Assembly: GCA_023512835.1 (NCBI GenBank)
Contig: CM042091.1
Location: forward strand, 49,057,284-49,121,283
Source: Taxillus chinensis
Taxonomy: Eukaryota; Streptophyta; Magnoliopsida; Santalales; Loranthaceae
Direction of reading: 5' to 3'
Length of the DNA: 64,000 bases
This document shows positions 1 through 12,568 of this stretch, in pieces (positions within the stretch are counted from its first letter, which is position 1; each line of letters opens with the position of its first letter). The notes under the pieces are model-generated. The model was not told the DNA's origin. It saw nothing but the letters and a program-made list of their open reading frames with translations, and ran no database searches. The position numbers were made by a program, and so were the translations under genes.

Positions 1-1011
1 ACGAATTAATTATCATTTGTGGCGCGTTATTTGTTGATTTAGAAAATTAAATCTTTTGTATGTTATAATCCTGACTGTTGTATTAATGTGGGTCTGGACC
101 TGCTTTTGCTTATTGGAATAAAGTTGTCATTCGTGGTACATTATATCTGGCTTGATTGATTGAAATGTTCTTGTATGGTTGATGTAACGAACACTGGTTG
201 TTAAAGAACTTTGTTTAACGTTTATATGGGGTAAATTTTGGTGGTGAAGATGGTTAGGTTAACCATGGGTCCCATATAGGGTTGGCAAGATGTCGCAGAT
301 CCCCTATGTGGCTGGTTAATCCTGGTCCCATATGTGGCGGGTTGTCGCTAAGGACACCACGGGTCCCACATATGGCCATCTGGTAGTGATTGAGATTCTT
401 GGAGTAATTAGCGGGAATTTCTGTGGTTGGTTGGTTTGACGGCGCGAGCCTTAAATTAATGAAATGTGATGTGACATTTAATTTGTGGTTAAATGAAATT
501 TAGTTTAATAGAATGAGGCACTACATAGACACAGGCATACACCGATCATATAGACTTAGGAATTTATGTAATAGAATATGGAGATAGGGATCACCTGCGA
601 GCACTCCTGCTCACCCTACTTTATTTCTATTTTTTCCTACGGTTGTAAGGAGTAGGCTGGTGAGGCCTTAGCAGAGCTAGTTGGAGCATTTTCGATGTAG
701 GGTACATTTTATGGACTTATTTCCTATTTGATTATTTTCTATTCCGGACTTAGGTCCGTGACGATTGTATTAACTTGAATATCTGGACTTTGTTATTTTG
801 TGTTTTTTGGGTGTTATTGGACCCCAATAATATTTTTTGCGAGATATATTCATTAATGCCTCGTATGTTGCTTTGGATTATTTATAAGTACAATGCTACC
901 CCCATTGTAATATGGTACGGGGTTGAATCGGTCACCAATCCCTCGACCCCTAGGTGGGCGTAGGGAAGTCGCGTTCCTGGTTCAGTGGGTTACGAATTTA
1001 GGGGCGCGACA
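1..1011 (+). mobile_element. 3' part of a long LTR (copy L0), cut by the window edge
   Basis: The stretch ends in GGGGCGCGACA, matching the GGGGCGTGACA end of the other long LTRs here, and is preceded by the same kind of block (pricing-like GTCGCGTTCCTGGTTC words) seen before the ends at 40866 and 48681. Around 255-375 it has imperfect repeats of a GTCCCATATRTGG word. The first bases lie before any LTR start I can see, so the element continues to the left. No protein domain is visible. It abuts the interior of copy L1, which suggests L0 inserted into L1; the left flank needed to check the target duplication is outside the window. Confidence 0.55.
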
Positions 1012-2572
1012 AATAGAGACTACACAGTGGATATTATCTCAATAATGCAAACCCGTATAGTCATACATCAAAGGTAATCTTAAACTTTTCCATACATCAA
1101 CATACATACAATATGTTAAACGATCATACGGACATCGCATCACAAACAATATGCAAATACAACTATCCATGGACCCATGTCCGAGATATAATATATAATC
1201 AATACAAAATAAAATATTGTCTCATACATTAGAGTAGTGGGTACGTCCTCTTGGAAGAAAGTCTTTCACTAGTCTCGGGTTACACTTGAGAAAGAGAAAC
1301 AACAAAGTAGGGGTGAGCTACAAGCTTAGTAGGTGACCCTAAAATTTCACATTACTCTACTATGCAAAACATATAAGTTTATACTATATACTCGGTGTAC
1401 CCGTGCATCGTTTAGTGTACACAATCATCGGGACCCAGTTTGCAAACAAACATCACGACCTAGCCTATCCACAAAGGACAGCTTGTCCATGATCCTCAAC
1501 AGGATCACCATAGCACCACGAGCTCAACGGCTCAACCTAGGCCACAACCTTGTCACCACGAGCTTAACGGCTCAACCCAGGCCTTAGCTTGTCAAGTCAA
1601 TCACATAGCATAACCTGTGCATCACGGTGAGAACACAAATGAGTTACAGAGCCCAAGGTCCAATCCTCAAACGAACACACCAACACCAGTATGGCATTAA
1701 GGTTCACAACACTACCTTTATAAGCTGAAGTCGGTTTCCATAAATATGTCCTCATGTCTTGAATAAAAGAGAGGATTTTCGTAGAAGGTGATTTCTTAAA
1801 ATAAAAAGTCTCGGTAATGATTCCCCATATCATAACTAAGAAAATCTGGTTTTTGGAATTTTTCTGAGAGGTCTAATCTTGGTGCGCAAATAGCCACCAC
1901 GAACAAAAAACTAGATTTTTCCGAGATTCAGTGCTAATTCTCAATTTTCACATTTTGAAGGAGTGAGAATTTGATTTTCTAGTATTTTTCTTTGAATCCA
2001 AATGAGGGGTATTTCCTTCTTTACATTATAATTTAAGTATAATACTTACGGTGTGGAGAGGCATAAAGGTTTACAATGTAAATAGTCCAGTCCAATGATT
2101 CACAAACCGCACTAGAACTACATCGCCCAATTGCATGAGACACCCTACTCGAGATCGCTCAAGGCTCGCTCAACGCTACATTCCGCTCAACACTCCCTGC
2201 TCGAAGCCCACTGATCGATGCTCTACTCGACGCTCGAGTCTCGAGCAATGTCGAGCAGTCCCCTAGTCACAATCATCAACTGTGTTCATCTTGATTTCGT
2301 CTCGAAACCCAATTATACTAGTTAAATCCTCATTTTTAAACGTCAATTCATCCCTAAAATGAGTTTCTAACATCCTCTAGCCACATTAGGCTAGCAAACA
2401 ACCTAACGAATCAAGGTTTCACGCTCAATTTCTGTTTTCTCTAATTTATCTAGTTCTTACATGTCAATCCAATAAAGCGACAAAGAAGGAGTGAAGAATC
2501 AAGGGAACACCTACCTAGAATATTTTTGAGGATCGAACAAGCTCAAAATGCCCCAAATCGAAGACTCCAAGC

Positions 2573-2651
<79 letters not shown>

Positions 2652-3050
2652 CTATCTCTAAGCTCTCCAATGTACGAAATGAAACGTAACGTGGAAGCTC
2701 ATACTTTCCTCCTATTTATATTTTTGCATTTCCTTTCACTACTAAATCTCAAAAATATTAATTGACCTCTAAGGATTATAAACTCCAAATTGAGCCCAAA
2801 TATAGTAAAAATGCTTGAAATAACGAACATATCACTATCCGGATATTTTTCAACCCAATTGACCGCTCAAATGCAAGGTCAACCAACAAACCCCGAGAAA
2901 GTCAACAATAGGGTCACTTAGGGGCCTAACTCGGAATCAAGCCCAATTATAGTTAAAATGCTCACATTAACGAACATAATATCATCCAAGATGTTTTCAA
3001 GAACGAGAGAAAGGCTATCTCTCATCCCGACCTAAATACAGGATTTTACA
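1012..3050 (-). mobile_element. Long LTR copy L1, minus orientation, 3' end missing
   Basis: Read on the minus strand it starts TGTAAAATCCTG at 3050, and matches the plus-strand copies at 38602 and 43112 (GAGAGATAGCC block near the start, CTTCAAAATGTG block at about 1945-1965, ATTTTTCTTTGAATCC block). A TATA box (TATAAATAGG, complement of 2711-2720) lies upstream of a CT/GA microsatellite at 2580-2632, and a tandem-word tract rich in CTCGAGCA sits at 2138-2265. The last 200 or so bases of the LTR are missing at 1012, where copy L0 begins. No gene in it. Confidence 0.65.
2580..2658. repeat. Compound (TC)n-(TATC)n microsatellite
   Basis: About 26 TC units run into about six TATC units. It lies inside LTR copy L1, downstream of that LTR's TATA box on the minus strand. 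Conceptual leucine-serine proteins across it are artefacts of the repeat. Confidence 0.95.
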
Positions 3051-3794
3051 CACCCAAGGCAAAATAGCATCTCCAAGCATACCCCTCATTTGCGCTCATA
3101 GCCTTTGCCGACCCTAGGCAATCATGTCACATCGGCATTCACACACACTATGCGCATAGGATCACAAACATAATATCCAACACAACGCCAAGTTCAGCAT
3201 AACATTATCATTTACAAGCATTAAAACATATATATAGTTTTATATCTAACCAACATAATCAGTTCAACATCCTATCTATGCCCCAAAACCTAACTTATCA
3301 TTACATGTTCATTAATCATCGGTTAACTCAACAACCTCACGACTCATAACCACCCACCATTATGATCATATTATATTCTAACACACCCACACTTAGGTTC
3401 CCTAACCTTTTAATAACTTACTCGACATAGACCATCAAGAAAACTAGGATTTTCCGATCCATCCTTTGCCTGTGTCGATTGCCCATGGTGGTGGCGCCAC
3501 GAGCACCATTACGGGCAGTTGTGCCCAAGACCGACTTCCACGGGCTCTGTCCGTGTCACTTTCCCATGGCGGTGGTGCCACGGGCACGCCATGAGCAACA
3601 CCCCGTGCCCATGATAGCACCATCCTTACCCGGGCGATCGCCCGTGTCAACCTACTCATTGTAGGAGGCACCACTACGGCGCTGTTATGGGCTCCGATGC
3701 AGGCCCTTATGTTTTCTCGCTACTCCTCACCTCCTCAACCACTAAACCATGATTTTGCCTACTTGAGGTTGACCCCCTTTTGCCCCATGGAATG

Positions 3795-5840
3795 TGTAAT
3801 AACCCGTGTTTGGGGTTCATTGAGATATCCATGTGATAGAATGCACACGAGGGATGTGAATATCGGTAGAACGACATATGCATCGAATAGAGAGTTTTGA
3901 TTGTAAATAGGGCTGATTTAAAGTTGAAGCCCCAAAGGGCTAATTTTGGGATTTTGTGGTGTGGTTGGGTGACTTTGTATTCGAGGTATTATTTGAAAAA
4001 ATAAATGTCAAGACAGTGATATACTCGTCAAACGGAGTGTTTTGACGATAATTAGACTCGATTTGGAGTCGGGGCCTTGTGAGGGCAATTATAATATTTT
4101 AATGAGTTAAATATGGAGAGTATAAAAAGGTCGGTGAAGAAACTAAATCCCTAATTGTCATATGTGCTTGCCTTTCTAGAGAGAAAAAAAAGGATAGGAT
4201 ATAGAAAGAAAAGTGAAAAGTGAAATTGATGATTTGAAGTTCAAATTAACTATAATTAAGGTAGGGATTCCTTCTTTTCACTCATATGTCGTTGATTTTA
4301 CTTACTAGAGTAGCTAAATCATGATAATTAATTTCAAATTTATGGAATTTGATGTATTGAATCCTAAGTTTGGGAAAACCCAATTTTGTGTGTTAACCTT
4401 CGAACTAAGGTTGTTTTCGTAGCCTAATATGGCTAGGATGAGTTAGAAGTTCATTTTTGGGATGAATTGGTGCTTAAATGGAGATTTAAGTGGTATATAA
4501 CTGGGTTTCGAAATGAAACCAGGATGAATGCAGCTGTTGGATCGCTTTAGGAGAGCTGTTCGACACTGCTCAAGGCTTGAGGGTCGAGCTAGCCTCGAGT
4601 AGAGTCTCGAGCAGAGCCTTAAGCAAGGAACTTTGAGTAGACTATGAGTGTCAAACAGAGCCTCGAGCAGTTGGGTAGTGCGGTTCTAGTACAGTTGTCG
4701 GTCCTAGGGACTAACTATTTACATTAAAACCATTAAAGTACGTTGCTTAAGTTACAATGTAATTAAGGAAATATCCCCCCCCATTTGGATTCAAAGAAAA
4801 ATAATAGAAAATCAAATTCTTACTCCTTCAAAATATGAAAAATGAAAATTAGCACTAAATCCCGGGAAAAATCCAGTTTTGGTTCGAGGTGATTGTTTTG
4901 CGAAGTGGGGTTAGACCTCCCAGAAAAATCCCCAAAAATCAGGTTATCTTAGTTATGATATGGGAAACCATTGCCGAGACTTTTTATTTCAAGAAAACAC
5001 CTTCTATGAAAATCCTCTCTCTTGGTCAAGACATGAGTATAGATTTGTGGAGCCTGAGCTTTATGACAGAGGGAGTGTTGTGAAATCCTAATCGTCACGT
5101 AGGCTTGTAAGGCTACCTTGATAAGCCCTGGAAGGCTACATTTAAGGGCCTCGGAGGCAAGATTTGTTTAGAGCATAAGAGGCAATATTGTGCCTGAGAG
5201 GAAATACTGTATCCGAAAGGAAAAACTATGTCCGAAAGGAAATACCGTGCATAAAAGGTTATTATGTCCGAGAGGCAATCTGCGCCTATGAGGCAATACC
5301 GTACTTAAGAGGCAATATTATTCTTTTTGGGAGCCAGGGCGGAGGAGGGGAGACACGGTGCCTGAGGGGCAAATGTCCGGGATACCTAGGAGGCATGCTT
5401 TTATATTTTCTTGTATAAATACATGATTGAGTTGGTGACTTATATGTAGCATTACACGAGCACATATCTACATTAGTTTATGAGTTGGTATGGGTCAGGG
5501 GAGACATGATCCCTACTAAGCCGTGGTTGCTCACCCCTCCTATTGTGTTTGTCTTTGTTTGTTCCGGGTGCTTACAGGAGCTAGGAAGTTTACTAGAGGT
5601 GAAGATCTCGTGTGTATTTATTTGTTTTGTTAGATTATAAAATTATAATGTAAAACATGTATGTATGTGCGTTTATATTGTGGATTGAAAAGAAATTTCT
5701 GTATACGTGTGATATGGTTTAAGGACGACACCCATACGAAGGTCTCTTTCTCGGTGTTATCACCAACCCTTTGTCCTTTCAGGCGCGGACATGAGGTTTC
5801 ACTAATCGTTTTACGTGGGTCGGAAATCCGGGGCGTGGCA
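3795..5840 (+). mobile_element. Long LTR copy L2 (solo LTR, about 2.05 kb)
   Basis: It starts TGTAATAACCC and ends GGGGCGTGGCA. The TATA box is TATAAAAAG at 4121. A tract of CTCGAGCAG-like words covers 4539-4675, followed by the conserved block shared with L1, L3 and L4 (GGATTCAAAGAAAAATA, CTCCTTCAAAATATG, GAAAAATCC). A second tandem tract at about 5170-5310 repeats GAGAGGCAATAYYGT-like words. The flanks GAATG and ATATG share only three bases, so the target duplication is decayed or the boundary is slightly off. No internal coding region, so this is a solo LTR. Confidence 0.65.
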
Positions 5841-5994
5841 ATATGGTCCTTAAGTCCTAAACATTATACTAATCATGTCCTCATCCAAAAACTATAAGTT
5901 ACCTTACTAGATTCATTGTTCTCTAAGCCCTATCTTAGTTACATGCAAAACATCGTTCATTCTAAGTTCAATCCTCAATCCAGACTAACCTTAA

Positions 5995-7101
5995 TAGCAT
6001 GTTTGGTACATGAGAAATGAATGAAAAGGAATCAAAAACCTTTCCTTTCCCACGTTTGGCAAGCCCAAGGTAATGAAATAAGTCATTCCCTTAGCAATCT
6101 TATACCCCCGCATAAGGGCATGTTGATTCCAACCACATATGAGGTTTAGACTAAGTCCTCTACATAAAGGAATTAAAATTTAATTCAAATTTTCTAAATT
6201 ACCCCGCACTCATTAATGCTCTCACGCTTAATATACTCCTCCTCCTCTCCCGATGCCACCCCCACCCTCCTTCTCCTCTCCCGACGCCACCGGTACGCTG
6301 CCCCCCTACCCTCCTCTTCCCCTTAAAATGCCCCACCCACCCACTGTTGCCTCCTCTCACGACTCCACCCCCACCCTCCTCCTCTCCTATCGCTGCCCCC
6401 CTCCCCCCGACACGGCCCCCCACCCTCCTCCTCCCCCTAACGCCACCCCAACCAGCCACCTCCTCCTCCTCTCCCAATGCCACGCCCACCCTCTTCCTCC
6501 CCCCTAACACAGCCCCCCACCCTCCTCCTCCCCCTAACGCAGCCCCACCCACCCTCCTCCTCTCCTGTCGCTGCCCACCTCCCCCCGATACGGTCCCCAC
6601 CCTCCTCCTCCCCTAACACAGCCCCACCCACCCACCTCCTCCCCTAATGCCATCCCACCCACCTACCCACCTCCTCTCCCAATGCCAATGACTCCATGCC
6701 CGAACGGACGAACCCACACTCCTCCACCCGATGCTGCCCCCCTACCCTCCTCCCCGTTGAAGTTGCCTGGGTTTGTCTTTTTGGTAGATTAGTGGGTTTG
6801 GGATCTAGGTTGGTGAGTTGATTTGTGATCCGGGTTGGCTTTGGATGATGACATTAAGTTGGGCATTGGGGAAGGGGATAGAAAATTAAGATGGGCTTTA
6901 AAGTAATTTTGGGTTGTTATCTTACCTTATTTCTCCAAATCCCATGTACCAAACATGGGTAGGGAATTATTTTTTATTTCATTGATTTGCATACCAAACA
7001 AAGGAATGCAATCTTTTAATCTCATTCCCATTCCCTTTGCAATCTTATTCCTTTAACGATTCCTTTCCTTCCGATTTGATTATTGCGTACCAAACACAGC
7101 C
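5995..7101. mobile_element. Non-autonomous TIR element (PIF/Harbinger-like), 3-bp TSD TAA
   Basis: The left end AGCATGTTTGGTAC and the right end GTACCAAACACAGCCTA are inverted copies, flanked by TAA at 5992-5994 and 7102-7104. Sub-terminal inverted stretches (GGAATC, CATTCCC, GCAATCTTAT) reinforce the pairing. About 1.1 kb; no transposase. The centre (6230-6760) is very C-rich and unlike the ends, so the element may have captured foreign DNA. The superfamily is inferred from the 3-bp TSD and the terminal GTTTGGTA. Confidence 0.65.
6230..6760. repeat. C-rich imperfect minisatellite inside the TIR element
   Basis: Repeats of CCACCCTCCTCCTC and CCCCCTAACGC-like words at roughly 50-60-base spacing. 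The tract encodes proline-rich reading frames on plus and glycine/arginine-rich frames on minus. All frames stay open because of composition, so I do not call a protein. Confidence 0.8.
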
Positions 7102-7675
7102 TAAGTGTTGTAGGAGGGTAAGAACACCTACATGAACGTTTCGGAAATCAAACTAACTCACCGGAATCCTTGAAATGCCTTAAAGCTTCGGGCTCTCGCC
7201 TTTCTCTCCCGACTCATTTACTAGAACGATCAGGCCTTTCCAAAGGCCAATGGAACAACAACCAACCCTTAGGTCGAGCCTCCCCTATTTATAGAGTCGT
7301 TCCTCCATGGCTATAATAGTTTTAGCTACGCTAAAATACCGATTCCTTGCCTAGCAAGTAATTACCTTAAACCTAGTTTTCTTTTCCAATTAGAACTCCT
7401 ATTTTATTTATTTAAAGTACCCAAACACCCTTAATTAATTAATATCCAAAATTCTAGTTTAATGAAATCATAATTAAATGCTCAAACTACGAAATATACT
7501 AATTTACCCCTAATTTTTAATGGATATTACCTAAATAGTAAATACTCATGAGTTATTCGGACCCCAAATCAAGCCCAAAATTATCATATTTCTGACTACA
7601 ATACCAAAATAATATTTACAAACTAAATATAACTTATCTCTCAGCCTATACCGGATGTGGGATACTATAATTATG

Positions 7676-10600
7676 ATATATAATAATATTACTCAAGTTA
7701 TTACTTATTGATTATAAATAAGTGGATATATATAGTGATGAGTCTAATGACTATATATATAATTGTTATAATGAGTTTAAGCATACAAACTACAAAGTGT
7801 GACAAATATTATAACTACATAATAGGTTACCTTGACGAAATGACATAATACTCTTACTTATTTACAAAATACTCTTGAAAATAGTATGTTTTGATACAAA
7901 TTTAGTACTGGTATATATAAGCCAATATATATTTGGTTAAAGAAATTTGATTAAATCCGTTATTAAGAAGAATATAATAATTAGTTTATATTTTAATTAA
8001 TAGATATTAATTTTTACATTTCTTATTAAGAAAATACAATTGTCTATATTTATCATTTAATCTTAAATCAACCTAGTAATAAATTTAAAACTAAATTTGA
8101 ATCTAATTAGTGTCTATTCACTAATAATTTCATTCGTGATATGAGTAATGCATGGTGAGGGTGAGTTTTGACTTTTGATAGTATTAATATGTATATCCAT
8201 AAATTATTTCATTCTTAATATAAGTCATGTATGGTAAGTTATTACTTTGGATTAAAAGTAATAAACTATGTAAATAATATTATTGATTCAAATATTAATG
8301 TATTTTAAATAAAAAATATTTGATTGAATCACATAATCCAAAATCAACCTATTAATTATTTTAAAATTAAATTTAAATATAATTAATTATTATTTTATAT
8401 TAAAATATTATAAGTACATTTATTTTTCTTATAATATAAATATATATATTGTTTTTTTAAAATAAAATATGTACTATTATTTATTAATTATTATTATTAC
8501 TACTAATATTATTATCATGTTAAATTTTAAATACATATAATTATGTAAAGCATATTAAACAATAATTATCTAGCCTAATTAAATTAGTATTATAGTTAAA
8601 AGAAAGTTTTGAATTTGATTGAGATCATTATAGTATATAAGGATTTTCCAACCCACCATATTGTCATTCCTATTTATATCATATATATTAGTCCAAGGTT
8701 AACATACCGTTTATCTCTCCCAATGTCTCATCATCATACTACCATATCATTTCACGACAACTCATATAGTGTCAAATTAAATTTAGCTCACACCATATCA
8801 TAACATTTTTTCATTTTCTCATATCACAGCATATCACCATATTATATATTGTCACAATGACATATATTCATATAAAATTTAATCAATCATAATCACCTAA
8901 TCAAAAATCATAATTCATATCATATCAAACGTTAAACATAGCAAATCATGGTTAAGTCATCTATTACCAGTAAGGAAACGTAGCCACCTCACCTCATAAC
9001 ATAGTTAGCACTTAGCCGCGTATCACATCATAACACTATTATCACCGTCATTTTTTTTTATAATATAATGTCCGAATATTACTTGCGATAAAAGATAACG
9101 TCAGGAAATGTGCACAACCAATGTCACACATTCGCCAACATGCGAACAATGTGCGTGGAGTTATTTTAATGTTGTGATAACATACGTTTGAGGCCGTCAT
9201 TTTATTTATTTATTTATTTTGATGTTTTGGGATAACTTTTATTAACAATTCCATTGCATGTGGTGCACAAAGGCGGCATAATGTCCTTCTCAGGGCCAAA
9301 TCATTCTTGATGATGATGATTTTAATGGAAAGTTCCAATAGTATTGGACTATCGGATTAATTAATCATTAACATTTTGAGATGAATGATTTGAGAAAATT
9401 ATATTTAGAATCTGCCGTGTAATAAAATTATAATGTATCGTTTTATTAGTTTAACAAACCATATTCAATATGCCATTTTTAAAAAATTTACATTGTAATT
9501 ATCTCTTTATTAATTAAATTACATTAGATATCCTTAAGGTTTAATAAAATTACACTCAATATCTATAATAAGGTAAAGTGAAATAATTTTTTTTATAAAA
9601 TATTAATATACCACTATTTATGTTAAATCAATCTAATTACGCTATTAAAAGGGATCCTGTCATATTAATGACAACGACCGGTTACATATACTGGATTTTT
9701 TTTAATATTTTAAAATTGTTATTATAATAATAATTCGTCAATTTATGAGAATATTAAATAATTATTTAATTAAACTCAAGTATATTTAATATAATTTATT
9801 TAAATAAGAAATAAATATACTTGTTATAAAATTTTAATAAAAAAATATTAAATTTAATTTATCAAAATACAAATTATTAAATATTATATTATTTGGAGGG
9901 TAGCATTATAATTTTGTAAAATAATTTTAATTATATTTATTCTATTTTTTTCAACTCTTACTAGAAGGATGGTTAAGTTAGAAGTGATTGGATTCCTTTC
10001 CAATTCGGCTCAGGTCTTACTACATTCAATGAATGTAAAGCATAAGATCATTGGCTCAATATACGTGCTGTGAACGCCGCTGTATTATGAAAATTGTATT
10101 TGTATACCTACCACCACCGTGAGATCAACTAATGAAATTTGTCAAAAACTCACATAAATAAACTCCGTGCAATAAAAATGAAATACCTCGCACATACATG
10201 GAGCCATGCCATTATTCAACTCCTACTAAAAAAAGTTACTGTCAGAATAATGAGTTTTCTCTCATTAATTGGGTCTAGAAGATCCCATCAGACTCAAACC
10301 AACCAGTTCAACTTAGATTTAAAATGCCATCATATTATAAAAAAAAAAAACTGCCAATCCAATATCGTCCAAAGAGACTCAAACCGGAAACCTTTAAAAT
10401 ACCGGGTACCTATTTTGCCAACCAACAACTTACCTTCCCCATGGGGCTTGTTCAACTCCGACTACATAGCGCACGACAAAGGCCATGTGTTCCATTCTAA
10501 GCACTAGCAGGCACTCCCGTGGGTGGGGTGGGGTGGGGTTTAATTTTTTTTAAAATTTTGGTTTATGGTCACGCAATGTATGTGATGTGACAGATCACGA

Positions 10601-10960
10601 TGGTCATGTGTTCACGTGTTGGGACCAAGCGGGCATTCTCGTCGCGGTAACCTGTTGTTTGTAAGGCTCGTTTTGTTCGGTTATTTTTTGGGTAAGAAAA
10701 TATATGAAGTAATAATGGAGGAACCTTTTAAAACGTCAATTTTTTATTTAAGTTTGGCATAGAGATAGGGAGCATTAAAAAACAATCGCACGTAATTAAA
10801 ATTACGGGAACAACAATTTTCTTCGATAATTTTTATTATAAAACAAATTTAAAATAGCATATTTTGATAACATATTCAAGATGTAGTTTGATGAATTTTG
10901 TGGTGTGTGTAATAACAATCTCTAAGCAGATGTTCACTGTTTTATTTATTGTTGTTTGAC
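7676..10960. other. AT-rich intergenic stretch without a supported gene
   Basis: Very AT-rich. Around 8038-8400 there is a weak internal duplication (AAATCAACCTA... at 8066 and 8341; ATTTCATTC...ATGGT at 8130 and 8205). A G-rich run GGGTGGGGTGGGG lies at 10522. The open frame at 10139-10507 shows no family features. I see no convincing promoter, RNA gene or transposon end. Confidence 0.6.
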
Positions 10961-11350
10961 TTATCAGTTGTTGAATGAAGTCAACAAGATTATTATTAAT
11001 TTATTGACAGGGACAATTTTAAGCAACATTCATGGGCCTAGTTTGATATTCTTTGTTGGAAGTGCCTCGCTTTATTTTATAAGTAAGAAGCATAAAAGGG
11101 ATTTGGTAACATTTAAAAAAAAAGTGCTTATAAAATAATTTTTTACTTTTTTTTATTCAAAAGCAGAAGCAATTTAAAGGTTGTTTCTATAAGTTGCTTT
11201 TTCGAGGAAGCGATTTTTAAAAATTAAAATACCAATATTATTCATTTTATCCCTAACCTCAAACAGTGCTGAACGTTGGGTGTGTGATGGAAATGAGGTC
11301 GCAGAAGGGTTGAAGGGGAGGGGATAGGAGTGTGATCGCCATGAGAGGGG

Positions 11351-11762
11351 TGTCACGACCCGAGCAGCGTGGTTTGGCGGGACGTTTCTTAGTGGCACGA
11401 TTCAGGAATGGATTCGTGCTACGTAAAGGAGAGGGGTTGGTTGAAGCGTAGATGGTGCGCGGCAAGAAGGTTCCAGGCGATTCGTGGAGGAGAACGGATG
11501 GAACCCCTTCGGAGTTCGGACGTGCCGACCCGGTTGAATGCGGGGAGCACGCCGCTAGTCGAGGACTTGACGTTGAAGAAGGGATTTGGCCATCCTTACA
11601 CAAGCGGTCAGGAACCTGGAGCCGTTCTCTGATGAGCCCAGTGGCGGGCGAAACCGGTCTACGTGCGCTTCAACCCTCAAAGGCTAAACTTAGCGGACCG
11701 TGGATAGAGAAGCTAAGTGCCGCGAGTGGGTTGAGAGGCGCGAGAAATCTGACCCCGTGACA
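11351..11762 (+). repeat. TRIM 5' LTR
   Basis: 412 bp, TG...CA ends. It differs from the 3' LTR by scattered substitutions and a few small indels, for example at 11370-11375 against 12176-12182. The high identity suggests fairly recent insertion. Confidence 0.9.
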
Positions 11763-11764
11763 AG

Positions 11765-11776
11765 TGGTATCGAGCC
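11765..11776 (+). other. TRIM primer-binding site
   Basis: TGGTATCGAGCC two bases after the 5' LTR. It resembles the initiator-Met tRNA site TGGTATCAGAGC but lacks one A. The same variant follows the LTR of the Ty3/gypsy element at 57369-57379. Confidence 0.75.
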
Positions 11777-11929
11777 GAACCGGCCCGTATCCTGAAGACT
11801 CGCCGAGCACTCTCGCGAGTAGCGTGATCCCAAGATGGGAGCTCACGCGAGGTGAGTCGACCGATAGTGTCTTGCACGTCTCGCGTCCATAGAGTTGGAG
11901 TATCCTAGAGTGTGATACGAGTTGGGCAA

Positions 11930-12130
11930 GGGAGTACGAAGGAGCGCGTCGGAGCGATCTTGGAAGCCTCCTATCCTTTGGACATTGGGCGAGTGGGGCG
12001 AGCATCTTGGTAAAGGTGTTGCAACTGCGCGGGAAGCGATGTCCAACCTGTTGACATTGGGCGAGTGGGAGGGCGTCGAGGTAACGATGCCATCGCTGCG
12101 GGGAAGCGATGTCGACAAGCGCAACGAGGA
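11930..12130 (+). repeat. Imperfect duplication in the TRIM centre
   Basis: GACATTGGGCGAGTGGG occurs at about 11980 and 12054, and GCGGGAAGCGATGTC-like words follow at about 12032 and 12100. Together they form two degenerate units of about 70 bp. No coding potential is claimed. Confidence 0.7.
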
Positions 12131-12156
12131 CGTTGCGAGGATTGGGTGGAGGAGAA

Positions 12157-12568
12157 TGTCACGACCCGAGCGGCGTGGTGCTGGCGGGACGTTTCTTAGT
12201 GGCACGATTCAGGAATGGATTCGTGCTACGTAAAGGAGAGGGGTTGGTTGAAGCGTAGATGGTGCGCAGCGAGAAGGTTCCAGGCGGTTCGTGGAGGAGA
12301 ACGGATGGAACCCCTTCGGAGTTCGGACGTGCCGACCCGGTTGAATGCGGGGAGCACGCCGCTAGTCGAGGACTTGACGTTGAAGAAGGGATTTGGCCAT
12401 CCTTACACAAGCGGTCGGGAACCGGAGCCGTTCTCCGGATGAGCCCGGTGGCGGGCGAAACCAGTCTACGTGCGCTTCAACCCTCAAAGGCTAAACTTAG
12501 CGGACCGTGGATAGAGAAGCTAAGTGCCGCAAAGAGGTTGAGAGGCGCAGGAAATCGACCCCGTGACA
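12157..12568 (+). repeat. TRIM 3' LTR
   Basis: 412 bp, the same length as the 5' LTR, TGTCACGACCC to CCGTGACA. A G-rich run (GGGGGAGGGG) follows it and belongs to the host TIR element. Confidence 0.9.

Larger units (their letters stand above)
3051..7675 (-). mobile_element. Old minus-strand LTR-like remnant (L8), split by two later insertions
   Basis: Pieces 3051-3794, 5841-5994 and 7102-7675 lie around copy L2 and a TIR element and appear to be one older LTR. On the minus strand there is a TATA box CTATAAATAGGGG near 7287-7300. A repeated CCATGGNGGTGGNGCCACG word at 3480-3580 occupies the place where other copies carry a tandem tract. The likely start is near 7670 (TATAGTATCCCACATC on the minus strand). 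Boundaries are approximate and no target duplication was found. Confidence 0.4.
11351..12568 (+). mobile_element. TRIM (terminal-repeat retrotransposon in miniature), 1218 bp
   Basis: Two near-identical 412-bp direct repeats (11351-11762 and 12157-12568), each starting TGTCACGACCC and ending CCCCGTGACA, flank a 394-bp centre. The first LTR is followed after two bases by a primer-binding site TGGTATCGAGCC (11765-11776). A purine tract GGAGGAGAA precedes the second LTR. The flanks AGGGG (11346-11350) and GGGGG (12569-12573) form an imperfect 5-bp TSD. No gag-pol, so it is non-autonomous. It lacks the 5S rRNA sequence that defines Cassandra TRIMs. GC is far above the surroundings, which explains the many long overlapping open frames. 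Confidence 0.9.

Noticed and set aside
2526..2765. Open frame with long Leu-Ser repeat
   Set aside because: It is the translation of the CT microsatellite; the same artefact appears at 38956-39165, 43451-43693, 58434-58652 and 62162-62416.
6199..6631. Proline-rich and glycine-rich frames on both strands
   Set aside because: All come from the C-rich minisatellite; no codon bias, domain or conserved start.
10139..10507. 122-codon open frame
   Set aside because: Composition-driven frame with no motif, in AT-rich DNA between repeats; no splice or promoter context.
11351..12568. Cassandra-type TRIM
   Set aside because: The LTRs contain no 5S rRNA-like box A/box C sequence, which Cassandra requires.
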